DNA from: Streptomyces sp. AC555_RSS877
Lineage (GTDB): Bacteria > Actinomycetota > Actinomycetes > Streptomycetales > Streptomycetaceae
Reading direction: 5' to 3'
Length of the DNA: 64,000 bases
NCBI RefSeq assembly: GCF_019049245.1
Contig: NZ_JAGMUK010000001.1
Span: 62,001-126,000, forward strand
The notes beneath the pieces were generated by a model, which worked only from the letters and a program-made list of their open reading frames with translations, made no database searches and was not told the origin of the DNA. A program made the translations under genes and the position numbers. Numbering within the stretch: position 1 is the stretch's first letter; each line of letters opens with the position of its first letter. Positions 35,575 to 45,202 of this stretch are shown one piece after another.

Positions 35575-36503
35575 TTAGACCAGGTCCTCCGTTCCGGACC
35601 GGCGGATGTAGACCGTGACCATCACGAGGATCGCGGCCATGAGGATGAAGGACAGTGCCGCGGCCGTCGGGTAGTCGAGGATCCGCAGGAACTGGCTCTG
35701 GATGACGTTCCCGACCATGCGGGTGTCGGTCGAGCCGAGCAGGTCCGCGTTGACGTAGTCGCCGGCCGCCGGGATGAAGGTCAGCAGCGTGCCGGAGACC
35801 ACGCCGGGCATGGACAGCGGGAAGGTGACCTTGCGGAAGACCGTGACCGGCCGCGCGTACAGGTCGCCCGCGGCCTCGTGCAGGCGTCCGTCGATGCGCT
35901 CCAGCGAGGAGTAGAGCGGCAGGATCATGAACGGCAGGAAGTTGTACGTCAGGCCGCAGACGACGGCGAGGGGCGTGGCCAGCACGCGGTCGCCGGAGGT
36001 CCAGCCGAGCCAGCTGGTGACGTCCAGGACGTGCAGGGTGTTGAGGGCGCCGACGACCGGGCCGCCGTCCGCGAGGATCGTCTTCCAGGCGAGCGTGCGG
36101 ATCAGGAAACTGGTGAAGAACGGCGCGATCACCAGGATCATGATCAGGTTCCGCCAGCGGCCCGCGCGGAAGGCGATGAGGTAGGCCAGCGGATAGCCGA
36201 GCAGCAGGCACAGCACGGTGGCGGAGGCGGCGTAGGCGACCGAGCGAAGGAACTGCGGCCAGTACTCGGACAGGGCGTCCCAGTAGGTGGCGAAGTGCCA
36301 GGTGACCTTGTAGCCCTCCTCCAGGGAGCCCGTCTGCACGGACGTGGAGGCCTGGTAGATCATCGGCAGCGCGAAGAAGACCAGCAGCCAGAGGATGCCG
36401 GGCAGCAGAAGCCAGTACGGCGTGAGGCGGCCCCGCTTGCGCGGGGGCTTCTTCTCCGGGGCCGTCGGGGAGAGAGGCGGGGGCGCCTCCGTGAGGGTCG
36501 ACA

Positions 36504-36504
<1 letters not shown>
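35575..36504 (-). CDS. potB: Polyamine ABC transporter permease PotB
   Basis: 309 residues from the ATG at 36504, which overlaps the potA stop (TGATG). Ala/Pro-rich N-terminus MSTLTEAPPPLSPTAPEKK, then six helices starting WLLLPGILWLLVFFALPMIY. The EAA loop is EAAGDLYARPVTVFRKVTFP. PotB-type features include FIPAAGDYVNADLLGS. Confidence 0.92.
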
Positions 36505-37663
<1,159 letters not shown>

Positions 37664-37667
<4 letters not shown>

Positions 37668-38911
37668 GCCCCAGTCAGCTTCGCGAACTTCTCTTCAAAG
37701 GCCGTCTCTTCCTTCGAGCTCAGTGAGCGGAAGGCGTGGGACTTCTCGGCCATGTCCTTGTCGGGGATGATCAGCGGGTTGTTCGCCGCATCCGCGTCGA
37801 TCTTCTCCAGCTCGGCCTTCACTCCGTCGACGGGACACACGTAGTTGATGTACGCGGCGAGCTCGGCGGCCGGCTTCGGCTCGTAGTAGAAGTCGATGAG
37901 CCGTTCGGCGTTCGTCTTGTGACGCGCCTTGTTGGGGACCAGCAGGTTGTCGGTCGACGTCATGTAACCGCTGTCCGGGATGATGAAGTCGATGTCGGGG
38001 CTGTCCGCCTTCAGCTGGACGACGTCACCGGCCCAGGCGATGCAGGCGGCGAAGTCACCGCTGGTCAGGTCGGAGGTGTAGTCGTTGCCGGTGAAGCGGC
38101 GGATCTGGCCCTTGTCGACGGCCTTCTGGAGGCGGGCGATCACCGCGTCGTAGTCGTCCGCGGTGAAGTTCGCCGGGTCCTTGCCCATGTCGAGCAGGGT
38201 CATCCCGATGCTGTCGCGCATCTCCGACAGGAAGCCGACGCGTCCCTTGAGTTTGGGGTTGTCGAGCAGGTCGGAGACCGACTTCACCTCGACGCCGTCC
38301 AGCGCCTTCTTGTTGTAGGCGATGACCGTGGAGATGCCCTGCCAGACGTACGAGTAGGCGCGGCCGGGGTCCCAGTCGGGGTCGCGGAACTGCGCCGACA
38401 GGTTGGCGTAGGCGTGCGGGAGGTTCGACGGGTCGAGTTTCTGGACCCAGCCCAGGCGGATGAGGCGGGCGGCCAGCCAGTCGGTGAGGACGATGATGTC
38501 GCGGCCGGTGTCCTGGCCCGCGGCGAGCTGCGGCTTGATCTTGCCGAAGAACTCGTTGTTGTCGTTGATGTCCTCGGTGTACTTGACCCTGATGCCGGTC
38601 CGCTCCGTGAACTGCTCCAGCGTCGGGTGGTGCTTGCCGCTGTCGTCGACGTCCATGTACTCGGTCCAGTTGGAGAAGTTGACGGTCTTCTCCTTCGCCG
38701 AGTGGTCGTCCGCGGCGACGCCGCCCTGGGTCTTGCCCGCCGCGGGGATGCCGCAGGCGCTCAGCGCCCCGAGACCGCCGGCCGCGAGCGCGCCGCCCGC
38801 GGAGGCGCGCAGCAGCGAACGGCGGGTGAGGGCGGCCCTGCCGTTCCTGAAGCTGCGCCGCATGGCGGCCACCTGGGCCGGGGACAGGCGGTCGGGCTCG
38901 TACTGCTCCAT
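37664..38911 (-). CDS. potD: Polyamine-binding lipoprotein PotD
   Basis: 415 residues. Cytoplasmic lead, then a Tat-type signal (LTRRSLLRASAGGALAAG) with lipobox LSAC, so membrane-anchored. The mature domain is a class II periplasmic-binding fold with NFSNWTEYMDVDDSG at its start and WQGISTVIAYNKKALDG. First gene of potDABC, with GAAAGGG upstream of the ATG. Ligands presumed putrescine or spermidine. Confidence 0.9.
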
Positions 38912-38971
38912 GCGCGTGGTGCCCTTTCGGGAGGATGGTGGGCGGCCGCGGGTCAGGCGGCCCGAATGCGG

Positions 38972-40507
38972 CTATCGGTCCCCGAAGATCGTGCGGTGCC
39001 AGTCCTTGCTCGGCACCGCGGTGTTGTCGAACATGACGTGCTTGACCTGGGTGTACTCCTCGAACGAGTACGCGGACATGTCCTTGCCGAAGCCGGACGC
39101 CTTGTACCCGCCGTGCGGCATCTCGCTGATGATCGGGATGTGGTCGTTGATCCATACGCAGCCCGCCTTGATCTCCCGGGTGGCGCGGTTCGCCCGGTAG
39201 ACGTCCCGGCTCCAGGCGGAGGCGGCGAGACCGTACGGCGTGTCGTTGGCCAGCCGGATGCCCTCGTCGTCACTGTCGAAAGGCAGGACGACCAGGACCG
39301 GGCCGAAGAGCTCGGACTGGACGATCTCGCTGTCCTGGGCGGCGTCCGCCACCAGGGTGGGGCGATAGTACGCACCGTTCTCGAGATCTCCCTGAGGAGC
39401 CTCGCCTCCGCTCACCACGCGCGCGTAGCCGCGCGCCCGGTCGACGAACCCGGCGACCCGGTCGCGCTGGGCGTGCGAGATCAGCGGGCCGAGGTCGGTG
39501 CCCGGCGCGAACGGGTCGCCCAGCCGGACGGTCTCCATGAGGGCGGCCGTCTGCTCGACGAACGCCTCGTAGAGGGGCCGCTGTACGTACGCGCGCGTGG
39601 CGGCCGTGCAGTCCTGTCCCGTGTTGATGAGCGCGCCCGCGACCGCACCGTGGACGGCGGCCTCCAGGTCGGCGTCGTCGAAGACCACGAAGGGCGCCTT
39701 GCCACCGAGCTCCAGGTGGAGGCGCTTGACGGTCGCGGTGGCTACCTCGGCGACCCGCTTGCCTACGGCGGTGGAGCCGGTGAAGGAGGTCATCGCCACG
39801 TCCGGGTGGCCGACGAGGTGTTCGCCGGCCTCCTTGCCGGTGCCGGAGACGATGTTGATCACGCCGTCCGGGATCCCGGCGTCGGTGGCGGCCCGGGCGA
39901 AGAGCAGGGAGGTGAGCGGGGTGAGCTCGGCGGGCTTCAGGACGATCGTGTTGCCCGCGGCGATCGCCGGGAGGATCTTCCAGGCGGCCATCTGGAGGGG
40001 GTAGTTCCAGGGCGCGATGGAGCCGACGACGCCGATGGGTTCACGGCGTACGTACGAGGTGTGGTCGCCGGAGTACTCGCCGGCCGACTGCCCCTGGAGG
40101 TGGCGGGCGGCCCCGGCGAAGAAGGCGGTGTTGTCGATCGTCCCCGGGACGTCGAACTCGCGGGTCAGCTTGAGCGGTTTGCCGCACTGGAGGGATTCGG
40201 CGCGGGCGAAGTCCTCCGCGCGGTCGGCGAGCACGGCGGCGAAGCGGTGCAGGGCGTCGGAGCGCTCGCCCGGGGTGGCCGAGGACCAGCCCGGGAAGGC
40301 CGCGCGGGCGGCGGCGACGGCCGCGTCCACGTCCGAGGCGCTCGCCTGCTCGTACGTGTACACCTCCGCGCCGGTCGAGGGGTCGACGACCGCGTACGTG
40401 AGGCCGGAGGTGCCTTTGGTCAGGCGCCCCGCGATGAACTGCGCGCCGTCCGCGAAGCGGTCCTGGGCCGGAAAGCGTTCCGGGGTGGCATTGACCGGGT
40501 TGTGCAT
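38972..40507 (-). CDS. Gamma-aminobutyraldehyde / gamma-glutamyl-aminobutyraldehyde dehydrogenase
   Basis: 511 residues from the ATG at 40507, with GGAGGAGAGC upstream. Catalytic Cys300 (NTGQDCTAA) and Glu266 (LHLELGGK), plus SIAPWNYPLQM and SFTGSTAVGK. The closest functional class by motif and place is the PuuC/PatD group that oxidises aminobutyraldehydes. It is upstream of potD by 60 bp on the same strand, making a probable operon puuC-potDABC-puuB. It resembles the dehydrogenase at 51-52.5 kb closely (shared APWNYP, HLELGGKAP, GQDCTAATR). Confidence 0.9.
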   Translation of the reverse strand: MHNPVNATPERFPAQDRFADGAQFIAGRLTKGTSGLTYAVVDPSTGAEVYTYEQASASDVDAAVAAARAAFPGWSSATPGERSDALHRFAAVLADRAEDFARAESLQCGKPLKLTREFDVPGTIDNTAFFAGAARHLQGQSAGEYSGDHTSYVRREPIGVVGSIAPWNYPLQMAAWKILPAIAAGNTIVLKPAELTPLTSLLFARAATDAGIPDGVINIVSGTGKEAGEHLVGHPDVAMTSFTGSTAVGKRVAEVATATVKRLHLELGGKAPFVVFDDADLEAAVHGAVAGALINTGQDCTAATRAYVQRPLYEAFVEQTAALMETVRLGDPFAPGTDLGPLISHAQRDRVAGFVDRARGYARVVSGGEAPQGDLENGAYYRPTLVADAAQDSEIVQSELFGPVLVVLPFDSDDEGIRLANDTPYGLAASAWSRDVYRANRATREIKAGCVWINDHIPIISEMPHGGYKASGFGKDMSAYSFEEYTQVKHVMFDNTAVPSKDWHRTIFGDR

Positions 40508-40608
40508 GTCGCTCTCGCTCTCCTCCGCCGTCGCCCCGCGTACGTCGCAGGCGGGTGGCGTAGCTCCAGCTCGATTTGAGTGCCGATCCTGACAGAGCAG
40601 AGGGCACT

Positions 40609-40629
40609 CAACAAGTGATTCCGTTGTTG
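40609..40629. promoter_or_regulatory. Inverted repeat in the polyamine operon promoter
   Basis: CAACAA-N9-TTGTTG about 100 bp upstream of the aldehyde dehydrogenase that heads the polyamine operon. A related half-site AACAAC occurs at 52705-52710 in the promoter shared by the second such dehydrogenase and the AsnC regulator. Candidate operator only. Confidence 0.35.
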
Positions 40630-40694
40630 CCTTTTGGTTACGCGACGGAATCTGTCGACTAGGTGTCGAGTCGGCACGGAAAAGGAGGGATGGA

Positions 40695-41291
40695 TTGTCA
40701 GTGGTGGCTGCCAGACTCGCGTGCATGGAAGGAACCACGGGGAAGATCGACTCACGGGAAGCGCTGGTCAGAGAGGTCCGGGCGGGCGCGAAGATCAAAT
40801 ATCTGCATTTCTGGGGCCACCGGCCGCGGCCCGACGGGCGTGTCGGGGCGAGCTGTCTGAGCCAGTGGTGGCCGTCACCGTTCGTGGTGGACGGCGTGGC
40901 CTACGCGACCGCCGAGCACTGGATGATGGCCGGCAAGGCGCGGCTTTTCGACGACGCGGAGGCGGAGCGGCGAGTGCTGGCGGCCGGGCATCCCGCCGAG
41001 GCGAAGAAGGCGGGGCGGCTGGTCCGCGGCTTCGACGAGGCGATATGGCAGCGGGAGCGCTTCGGGATCGTGGTCGAGGGCAGCGTGCACAAGTTCGCCT
41101 CGGCCCCCGAACTGCGCGGCTTCCTGCTGGGCACGGGCGAGCGCGTGCTGGTCGAGGCGAGCCCCGTGGACCGGGTGTGGGGCATCGGCCTCGCCGCGGA
41201 CGACGAGGCGGCGAGGGATCCGGAGCGGTGGAGAGGGCCGAACCTGCTGGGGTTCGCGCTGATGGAGGCACGGGAGCGGCTGCGGGGGTAG
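40695..41291 (+). CDS. NADAR (YbiA-like) family protein
   Basis: 198 residues from a TTG at 40695, which has AAAGGAGG 6 nt upstream; an ATG at 40725 is the alternative. The NADAR core is clear: LSQWWPSPFVVDGVAYATAEHWMMAGKA, then HKFASAPELRGFLLGTGERV and VWGIGLAADDEAARDPERWRGPNLLG. E. coli YbiA is an N-glycosidase acting on early riboflavin intermediates, and other members act on ADP-ribose-type compounds. The role here is unknown. It stands alone, divergent from the polyamine operon. 41292-41440 has no visible feature. Confidence 0.85.
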   Translation: MSVVAARLACMEGTTGKIDSREALVREVRAGAKIKYLHFWGHRPRPDGRVGASCLSQWWPSPFVVDGVAYATAEHWMMAGKARLFDDAEAERRVLAAGHPAEAKKAGRLVRGFDEAIWQRERFGIVVEGSVHKFASAPELRGFLLGTGERVLVEASPVDRVWGIGLAADDEAARDPERWRGPNLLGFALMEARERLRG

Positions 41292-41440
41292 GGCGTATCG
41301 AGGGTGAGCGGGTCCCGGGTTCGGCGGGGGGCTGGTGGCGGGTGCGCGTTCGAACGGCCCGCCGCCCTCTCGGCCGACGCTCGACCCTCGCCCGGCCGGC
41401 GCTCGGCCCTCGCTCGGACTCGCTCCCGCTCAGCCGTCGG

Positions 41441-42268
41441 TCAGGCCGCGAAGGCCAGCACCGCGATCATCCCGACGGCCAGAGCGAGACCCACGGAGCC
41501 GCAGATGATCCCTGCCAGGGCCTGGCCGGCGTTCGTGGACTCGCCCCGCCGCACCTTCTGCCGGGCGATCACCCCGAGTACCACCGCCACGATGCCGCCG
41601 ATGATGGCGATCGGCCACATGCAGAAGCCGACGGCGGAAACGATGCCGACGACCATTGAGGCGGTACCCATCCCGTTGTTCGGGGCGGGCGCCATGCCGG
41701 GCCAGCCGTAGTAGGCGCCGGGGCCCTGGGACTGCGGGCCGTGGCCGCCGTAACCGGGCGGAGCGGGGTAGCCGTAGCCGCTGGGGCCCGGGTAGCCGTA
41801 CGGGACGTGGCCGGGGCCGTCGGGGGCCATGGGCGGCGGGGGCACCGCGTCCTGGACGTGGGGCGGGACCGGGGCGGAGCCGGGCGGCGGGTAGGGGCTC
41901 GCCTGGCCGGGGTGCACGGGTGCGGCCGGGCTCGGCGGGGCGAAGGGGTTGTCCGAGCCGTTCGTCCGGGCCGACGACGGGTCGGACGGGGTGAAGGGCG
42001 AGGACCAGGACCTGGACGCCTCGGGGCCGCCCACGCCCGGCATCGACGTGACCGTCTGCTGGTCGTGCACGGAGGAGGACGGTGTGGAGGTCGGCGGGAT
42101 CAGTGACCCCGTGTCGGCGACGGTGGCACCCGGGCCGGCAGAACCGTCCCGCACCGGCGCGGCCCACGGGTCGCGGGGAGCGTCGGCGGCCTCACCGGCC
42201 CCACCTGTCGGCGTCGGCCGGTCCGCGCCGCCTTCCTGCGTTCCCGGCGTCTGCGCGTCGTCGGACAT
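41441..42268 (-). CDS. DUF4190-type Pro-rich membrane protein
   Basis: 275 residues from the ATG at 42268, with GGAGGGGGG upstream. The first 190 residues are disordered and rich in Pro, Gly and Tyr (PYPPPGSAPVPPH, GYPGPSGYGYPAP). Two C-terminal membrane helices (MGTASMVVGIVSAVGFCMWP and AGIICGSVGLALAVGMIAVL) flank IARQKVRRGES, the DUF4190 pattern. Function unknown; such proteins are common in actinobacteria. Confidence 0.82.
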   Translation of the reverse strand: MSDDAQTPGTQEGGADRPTPTGGAGEAADAPRDPWAAPVRDGSAGPGATVADTGSLIPPTSTPSSSVHDQQTVTSMPGVGGPEASRSWSSPFTPSDPSSARTNGSDNPFAPPSPAAPVHPGQASPYPPPGSAPVPPHVQDAVPPPPMAPDGPGHVPYGYPGPSGYGYPAPPGYGGHGPQSQGPGAYYGWPGMAPAPNNGMGTASMVVGIVSAVGFCMWPIAIIGGIVAVVLGVIARQKVRRGESTNAGQALAGIICGSVGLALAVGMIAVLAFAA

Positions 42269-42421
42269 GCGCGGGCCCCCCTCCGTCGAACCTGCCGTCA
42301 TGCTACGGCCAGGGCCCGTCCGGCGTGACCCCCGGCCTACGATGATCCCGAGTCACCGATCAGCCGATCACCCGCGTCCCGCCCTACACCGGCCAGGGGA
42401 CGCCGTTCCCGGGGAGGAACC

Positions 42422-43483
42422 TTGACCGACCGTCTCGTCGACGCACAGATCCCGCGCGACCTGCACGCCTTCATCGCATCGCTGCCCAAGGCCGAACTGC
42501 ACGTGCACCACGTCGGCTCCGCCTCCCCGCGGATCGTCTCGGAACTGGCCGCCCGCCACCCCGACTCCATGGTGCCCACCGACCCCGAGGCCCTGGTCGA
42601 CTACTTCACGTTCACGGACTTCGCCCACTTCATCCAGGTGTACCTGTCGGTCGTCGACCTGATCCGCACCCCGGAGGACGTCCGGCTGCTGACGTACGAG
42701 GTGGCCCGCGACCTGGCCCGGCAGCAGGTGCGGTACGCCGAGCTGACCATCACGCCGTTCTCCTCGACCAGCCGCGGTATCGACGAGGGCTCCTTCATGG
42801 ACGCGATCGAGGACGCCCGCAAGGCGGCCGAGGCGGACTTCGGGACCGTCCTGCGCTGGTGCTTCGACATTCCCGGCGAGGCCGGTCTCGAGGCCGCCGA
42901 GGAGACGACGCGGCTGGCCACCGACGACCGGGTGCGCCCGGAGGGACTGGTGTCCTTCGGTCTCGGCGGGCCCGAGATCGGCGTGCCGCGGCCGCAGTTC
43001 AAGCCGTACTTCGACCGGGCGATCGCCGCGGGCCTGCGGTCGGTGCCGCACGCCGGCGAGACCACCGGACCCGGGACGGTGTGGGACGCGCTGACCCATC
43101 TGCGCGCCGAGCGGATCGGGCACGGCACCAGTTCCGCGCAGGACGAGAAGCTCCTCGCCCATCTCGCCGAGCACCGGATCGCGTTGGAGGTGTGCCCGAC
43201 CTCCAACATCGCCACGCGCGCTGTCCGCACCCTCGACGAGCACCCGATCAAGGAGTTCGTGAAGGCCGGCGTCCTGGTCACGATCAACTCCGACGACCCG
43301 CCGATGTTCGGCACCGACCTGAACAACGAGTACGCCGTCGCCGCCCGGCTGCTGGAGCTCGACGAGCGGGGCCTGGCCGACCTCGCCAAGAACGCGGTGG
43401 AGGCGTCCTTCCTCGACACGTCCGGCAAGGCCCGCATCAAGGACGAGATCGACAGCTACACCGCAGCGTGGCTCGCTCCCTGA
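42422..43483 (+). CDS. ADA-family deaminase, probable 6-aminodeoxyfutalosine deaminase (menaquinone pathway)
   Basis: 353 residues from a TTG at 42422, with GAGGAA upstream. Metal-dependent adenosine-deaminase fold: AELHVHHVGSA (zinc His pair near 28-30), SVPHAGET, RIGHGTSS and TINSDDPPMFG all present. The second strand has HHVGS where true adenosine deaminases have HLDG or HLEG. From memory, the S. avermitilis protein at this syntenic position was shown to deaminate 6-aminodeoxyfutalosine, so the usual label adenosine deaminase is likely wrong. The futalosine route is the streptomycete menaquinone pathway. Confidence 0.8.
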   Translation: MTDRLVDAQIPRDLHAFIASLPKAELHVHHVGSASPRIVSELAARHPDSMVPTDPEALVDYFTFTDFAHFIQVYLSVVDLIRTPEDVRLLTYEVARDLARQQVRYAELTITPFSSTSRGIDEGSFMDAIEDARKAAEADFGTVLRWCFDIPGEAGLEAAEETTRLATDDRVRPEGLVSFGLGGPEIGVPRPQFKPYFDRAIAAGLRSVPHAGETTGPGTVWDALTHLRAERIGHGTSSAQDEKLLAHLAEHRIALEVCPTSNIATRAVRTLDEHPIKEFVKAGVLVTINSDDPPMFGTDLNNEYAVAARLLELDERGLADLAKNAVEASFLDTSGKARIKDEIDSYTAAWLAP

Positions 43484-43501
43484 CCCCCGCACAATGGGCG
43501 C

Positions 43502-44188
43502 ATGCAGAAGCTGACCGCCGTGGCCCACCGCGGCGACCCCTACCGCGTCCGTGAGAACACGATCGACTCGCTGCGTTCCGCGCTCCGACTGGGCGCGGAC
43601 GCGGTCGAGATAGACGTACGGCTCACCCGGGACGGCGTGCCCGTGCTGTTGCACGACCAGACGCTGAAGCGGCTGTGGGAGCACGACCGTCCGCTGCTGT
43701 CGCTGTCGTCGGACGAGGTGCGCGGGCTCACTGACGACAAGGTGCCGACGCTGGCCGGGGCGCTGGCGGCGACCGGTGACAGCCGGGTGATGCTCGACCT
43801 GCCGGGCACCTCCGACGTGCGGGTGGTGCGCCGGGTCGTGGACGTCGTGCGCGAGTGCGGAGCCGCGGAGCGCGTGTACTACTGCGCGGACGCGAGGGCC
43901 ATGCTCGCCGTGCGCGCCGCCGACCCGGCCGCCGAGATCGCGCTGACCTGGACGACCCTGGCGCCGCCGCGGCCCGCGCTGCTGGACGTGATCCGGCCGC
44001 GCTGGCTCAACTACCGCTTCGGACTGGTCGACCGTGCCCTCGCCGAACGCGTCCACACCGACGGCTATCTGCTCTCCGTCTGGACCCCCGACACCCGCCG
44101 CTCGATGCGCCGCCTCATCGACTTCGGCGTCGACTCGATCACCAGCAACCGCGTCGACCTCCTGTGCACCCTGCGGGACGGCGGCTAG
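43502..44188 (+). CDS. Glycerophosphodiester phosphodiesterase
   Basis: 228 residues. GDPD TIM-barrel with AHRGD (about 8-12), REN, EIDVRLTRDGVPVLLHDQ containing the metal ligands Glu and Asp and the second His, and C-terminal VWTPDTRRSMRRLIDFGVDSITSN. Cytoplasmic. Hydrolyses glycerophosphodiesters to glycerol-3-phosphate and an alcohol. It starts 18 bp after the deaminase stop, and its 3' end overlaps the convergent oxidoreductase by 4 nt. Confidence 0.92.
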   Translation: MQKLTAVAHRGDPYRVRENTIDSLRSALRLGADAVEIDVRLTRDGVPVLLHDQTLKRLWEHDRPLLSLSSDEVRGLTDDKVPTLAGALAATGDSRVMLDLPGTSDVRVVRRVVDVVRECGAAERVYYCADARAMLAVRAADPAAEIALTWTTLAPPRPALLDVIRPRWLNYRFGLVDRALAERVHTDGYLLSVWTPDTRRSMRRLIDFGVDSITSNRVDLLCTLRDGG

Positions 44189-44790
44189 CCGCGCGGTCCG
44201 GCGAACGCCATCGGCGGCGCGATCGCCTGTGCGTCCGCCCCCTCCCCCACCCACAGCCCGATCAGCAGCGCGGCCGTCGCCTCCACCAGGCCGGCCCGGT
44301 CCAGTCCCCCGGCGTTCAGCGGCTCGCAGCCGAGGTCGCGTGCGAGTCGTCGTACGACGCACAGCGCGAAGTAGTCGTCCCCGCACAGCGGCACCGCGAG
44401 CGGGCGGCCGTCGAAGACCGGCGGGGTCAGGCGCCACACGTCGACGTGGCACAGGTTGAAGGCCTTCACGACGTGGGCGGTGGGGGCGGCGGCGATGCGC
44501 TCGGCCGCCGAGGGGCCGCCCGCGGTGCGCAGGGTGAAGTCCGGGCCGCCCACCGGGTTGGTGCAGTCGATCAACACCCGTCCGCGCAAGACGTCTTCGA
44601 GTTCCGTGACGACCCCGACCGCGGCCTCGTACGGCAGCGCCAGCAGCACCGCGTCCGTTCCGGACCGTGCCGCCTCCCGCAGGCCCACGTCGCCCGACCG
44701 GCTTCCGGCGACCACCTCGTGTCCGGCGCGCGCCCACCCGGTGCCCAGCGCGTCGGCCATTTCCCCGTTGCCCAGGATTCCTATTCGCAT
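44185..44790 (-). CDS. NADPH-dependent F420-reductase-like oxidoreductase (NAD_binding COG2085 type)
   Basis: 201 residues from the ATG at 44790. N-terminal Rossmann motif MRIGILGNGEMADALG, VVAGSRSG and DCTNPVGG are typical of the short F420H2:NADP reductase-like family. Substrate unknown. It is divergent from the HxlR regulator 40 bp away, a common arrangement in which HxlR controls the enzyme. Confidence 0.85.
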   Translation of the reverse strand: MRIGILGNGEMADALGTGWARAGHEVVAGSRSGDVGLREAARSGTDAVLLALPYEAAVGVVTELEDVLRGRVLIDCTNPVGGPDFTLRTAGGPSAAERIAAAPTAHVVKAFNLCHVDVWRLTPPVFDGRPLAVPLCGDDYFALCVVRRLARDLGCEPLNAGGLDRAGLVEATAALLIGLWVGEGADAQAIAPPMAFAGPRG

Positions 44791-44830
44791 GAGCAGGACT
44801 GTAGGGAGCCGTTCGGGCACCATTCGGTAC

Positions 44831-45202
44831 GTGGACCAGACGTTTCTCGCCGACTGCCGTGCCCGGCTCGCCTTCGACCTGCTCGCCAACACCTGGAACG
44901 CGGTGGTGCTGTGGGCGCTGCGCCAAGGCCCCCTGCGCCACGGCGAGTTGCGGGACCGCATCGGCGGCATCAGCCAGAAGGTGCTGACCGAGACCCTGCG
45001 GCGACTGGAGTTCAACGGCCTGGTCACGCGGCGGGGATACGGCGGTTCGTCGCCGCGCGTCGCGTACGAACTCACCGAGCTGGGGCGGACCTTGCTCGCC
45101 CCCATCGACGCCTTCGGCGCCTGGGCGTTCGAGCACGGCGACGAGGTGATGGAGGCCCAGGAGCGCCACCGGCTCGCGGGGCGCTACACGCGCGACTCCT
45201 GA
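44831..45202 (+). CDS. HxlR-family winged-helix regulator
   Basis: 123 residues from the GTG at 44831 (MDQTFLADCRARLAFDLLAN). The winged helix reads WNAVVLWALRQGPLRHGELRDRIGGISQKVLTETLRRLEFNGLVTR. Probably controls the divergent oxidoreductase. The first Cys (LADCRARLAF) is at the position often used for redox or electrophile sensing in HxlR proteins. Its 3' end overlaps that of the convergent sigma gene by 19 bp. Confidence 0.88.
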   Translation: MDQTFLADCRARLAFDLLANTWNAVVLWALRQGPLRHGELRDRIGGISQKVLTETLRRLEFNGLVTRRGYGGSSPRVAYELTELGRTLLAPIDAFGAWAFEHGDEVMEAQERHRLAGRYTRDS

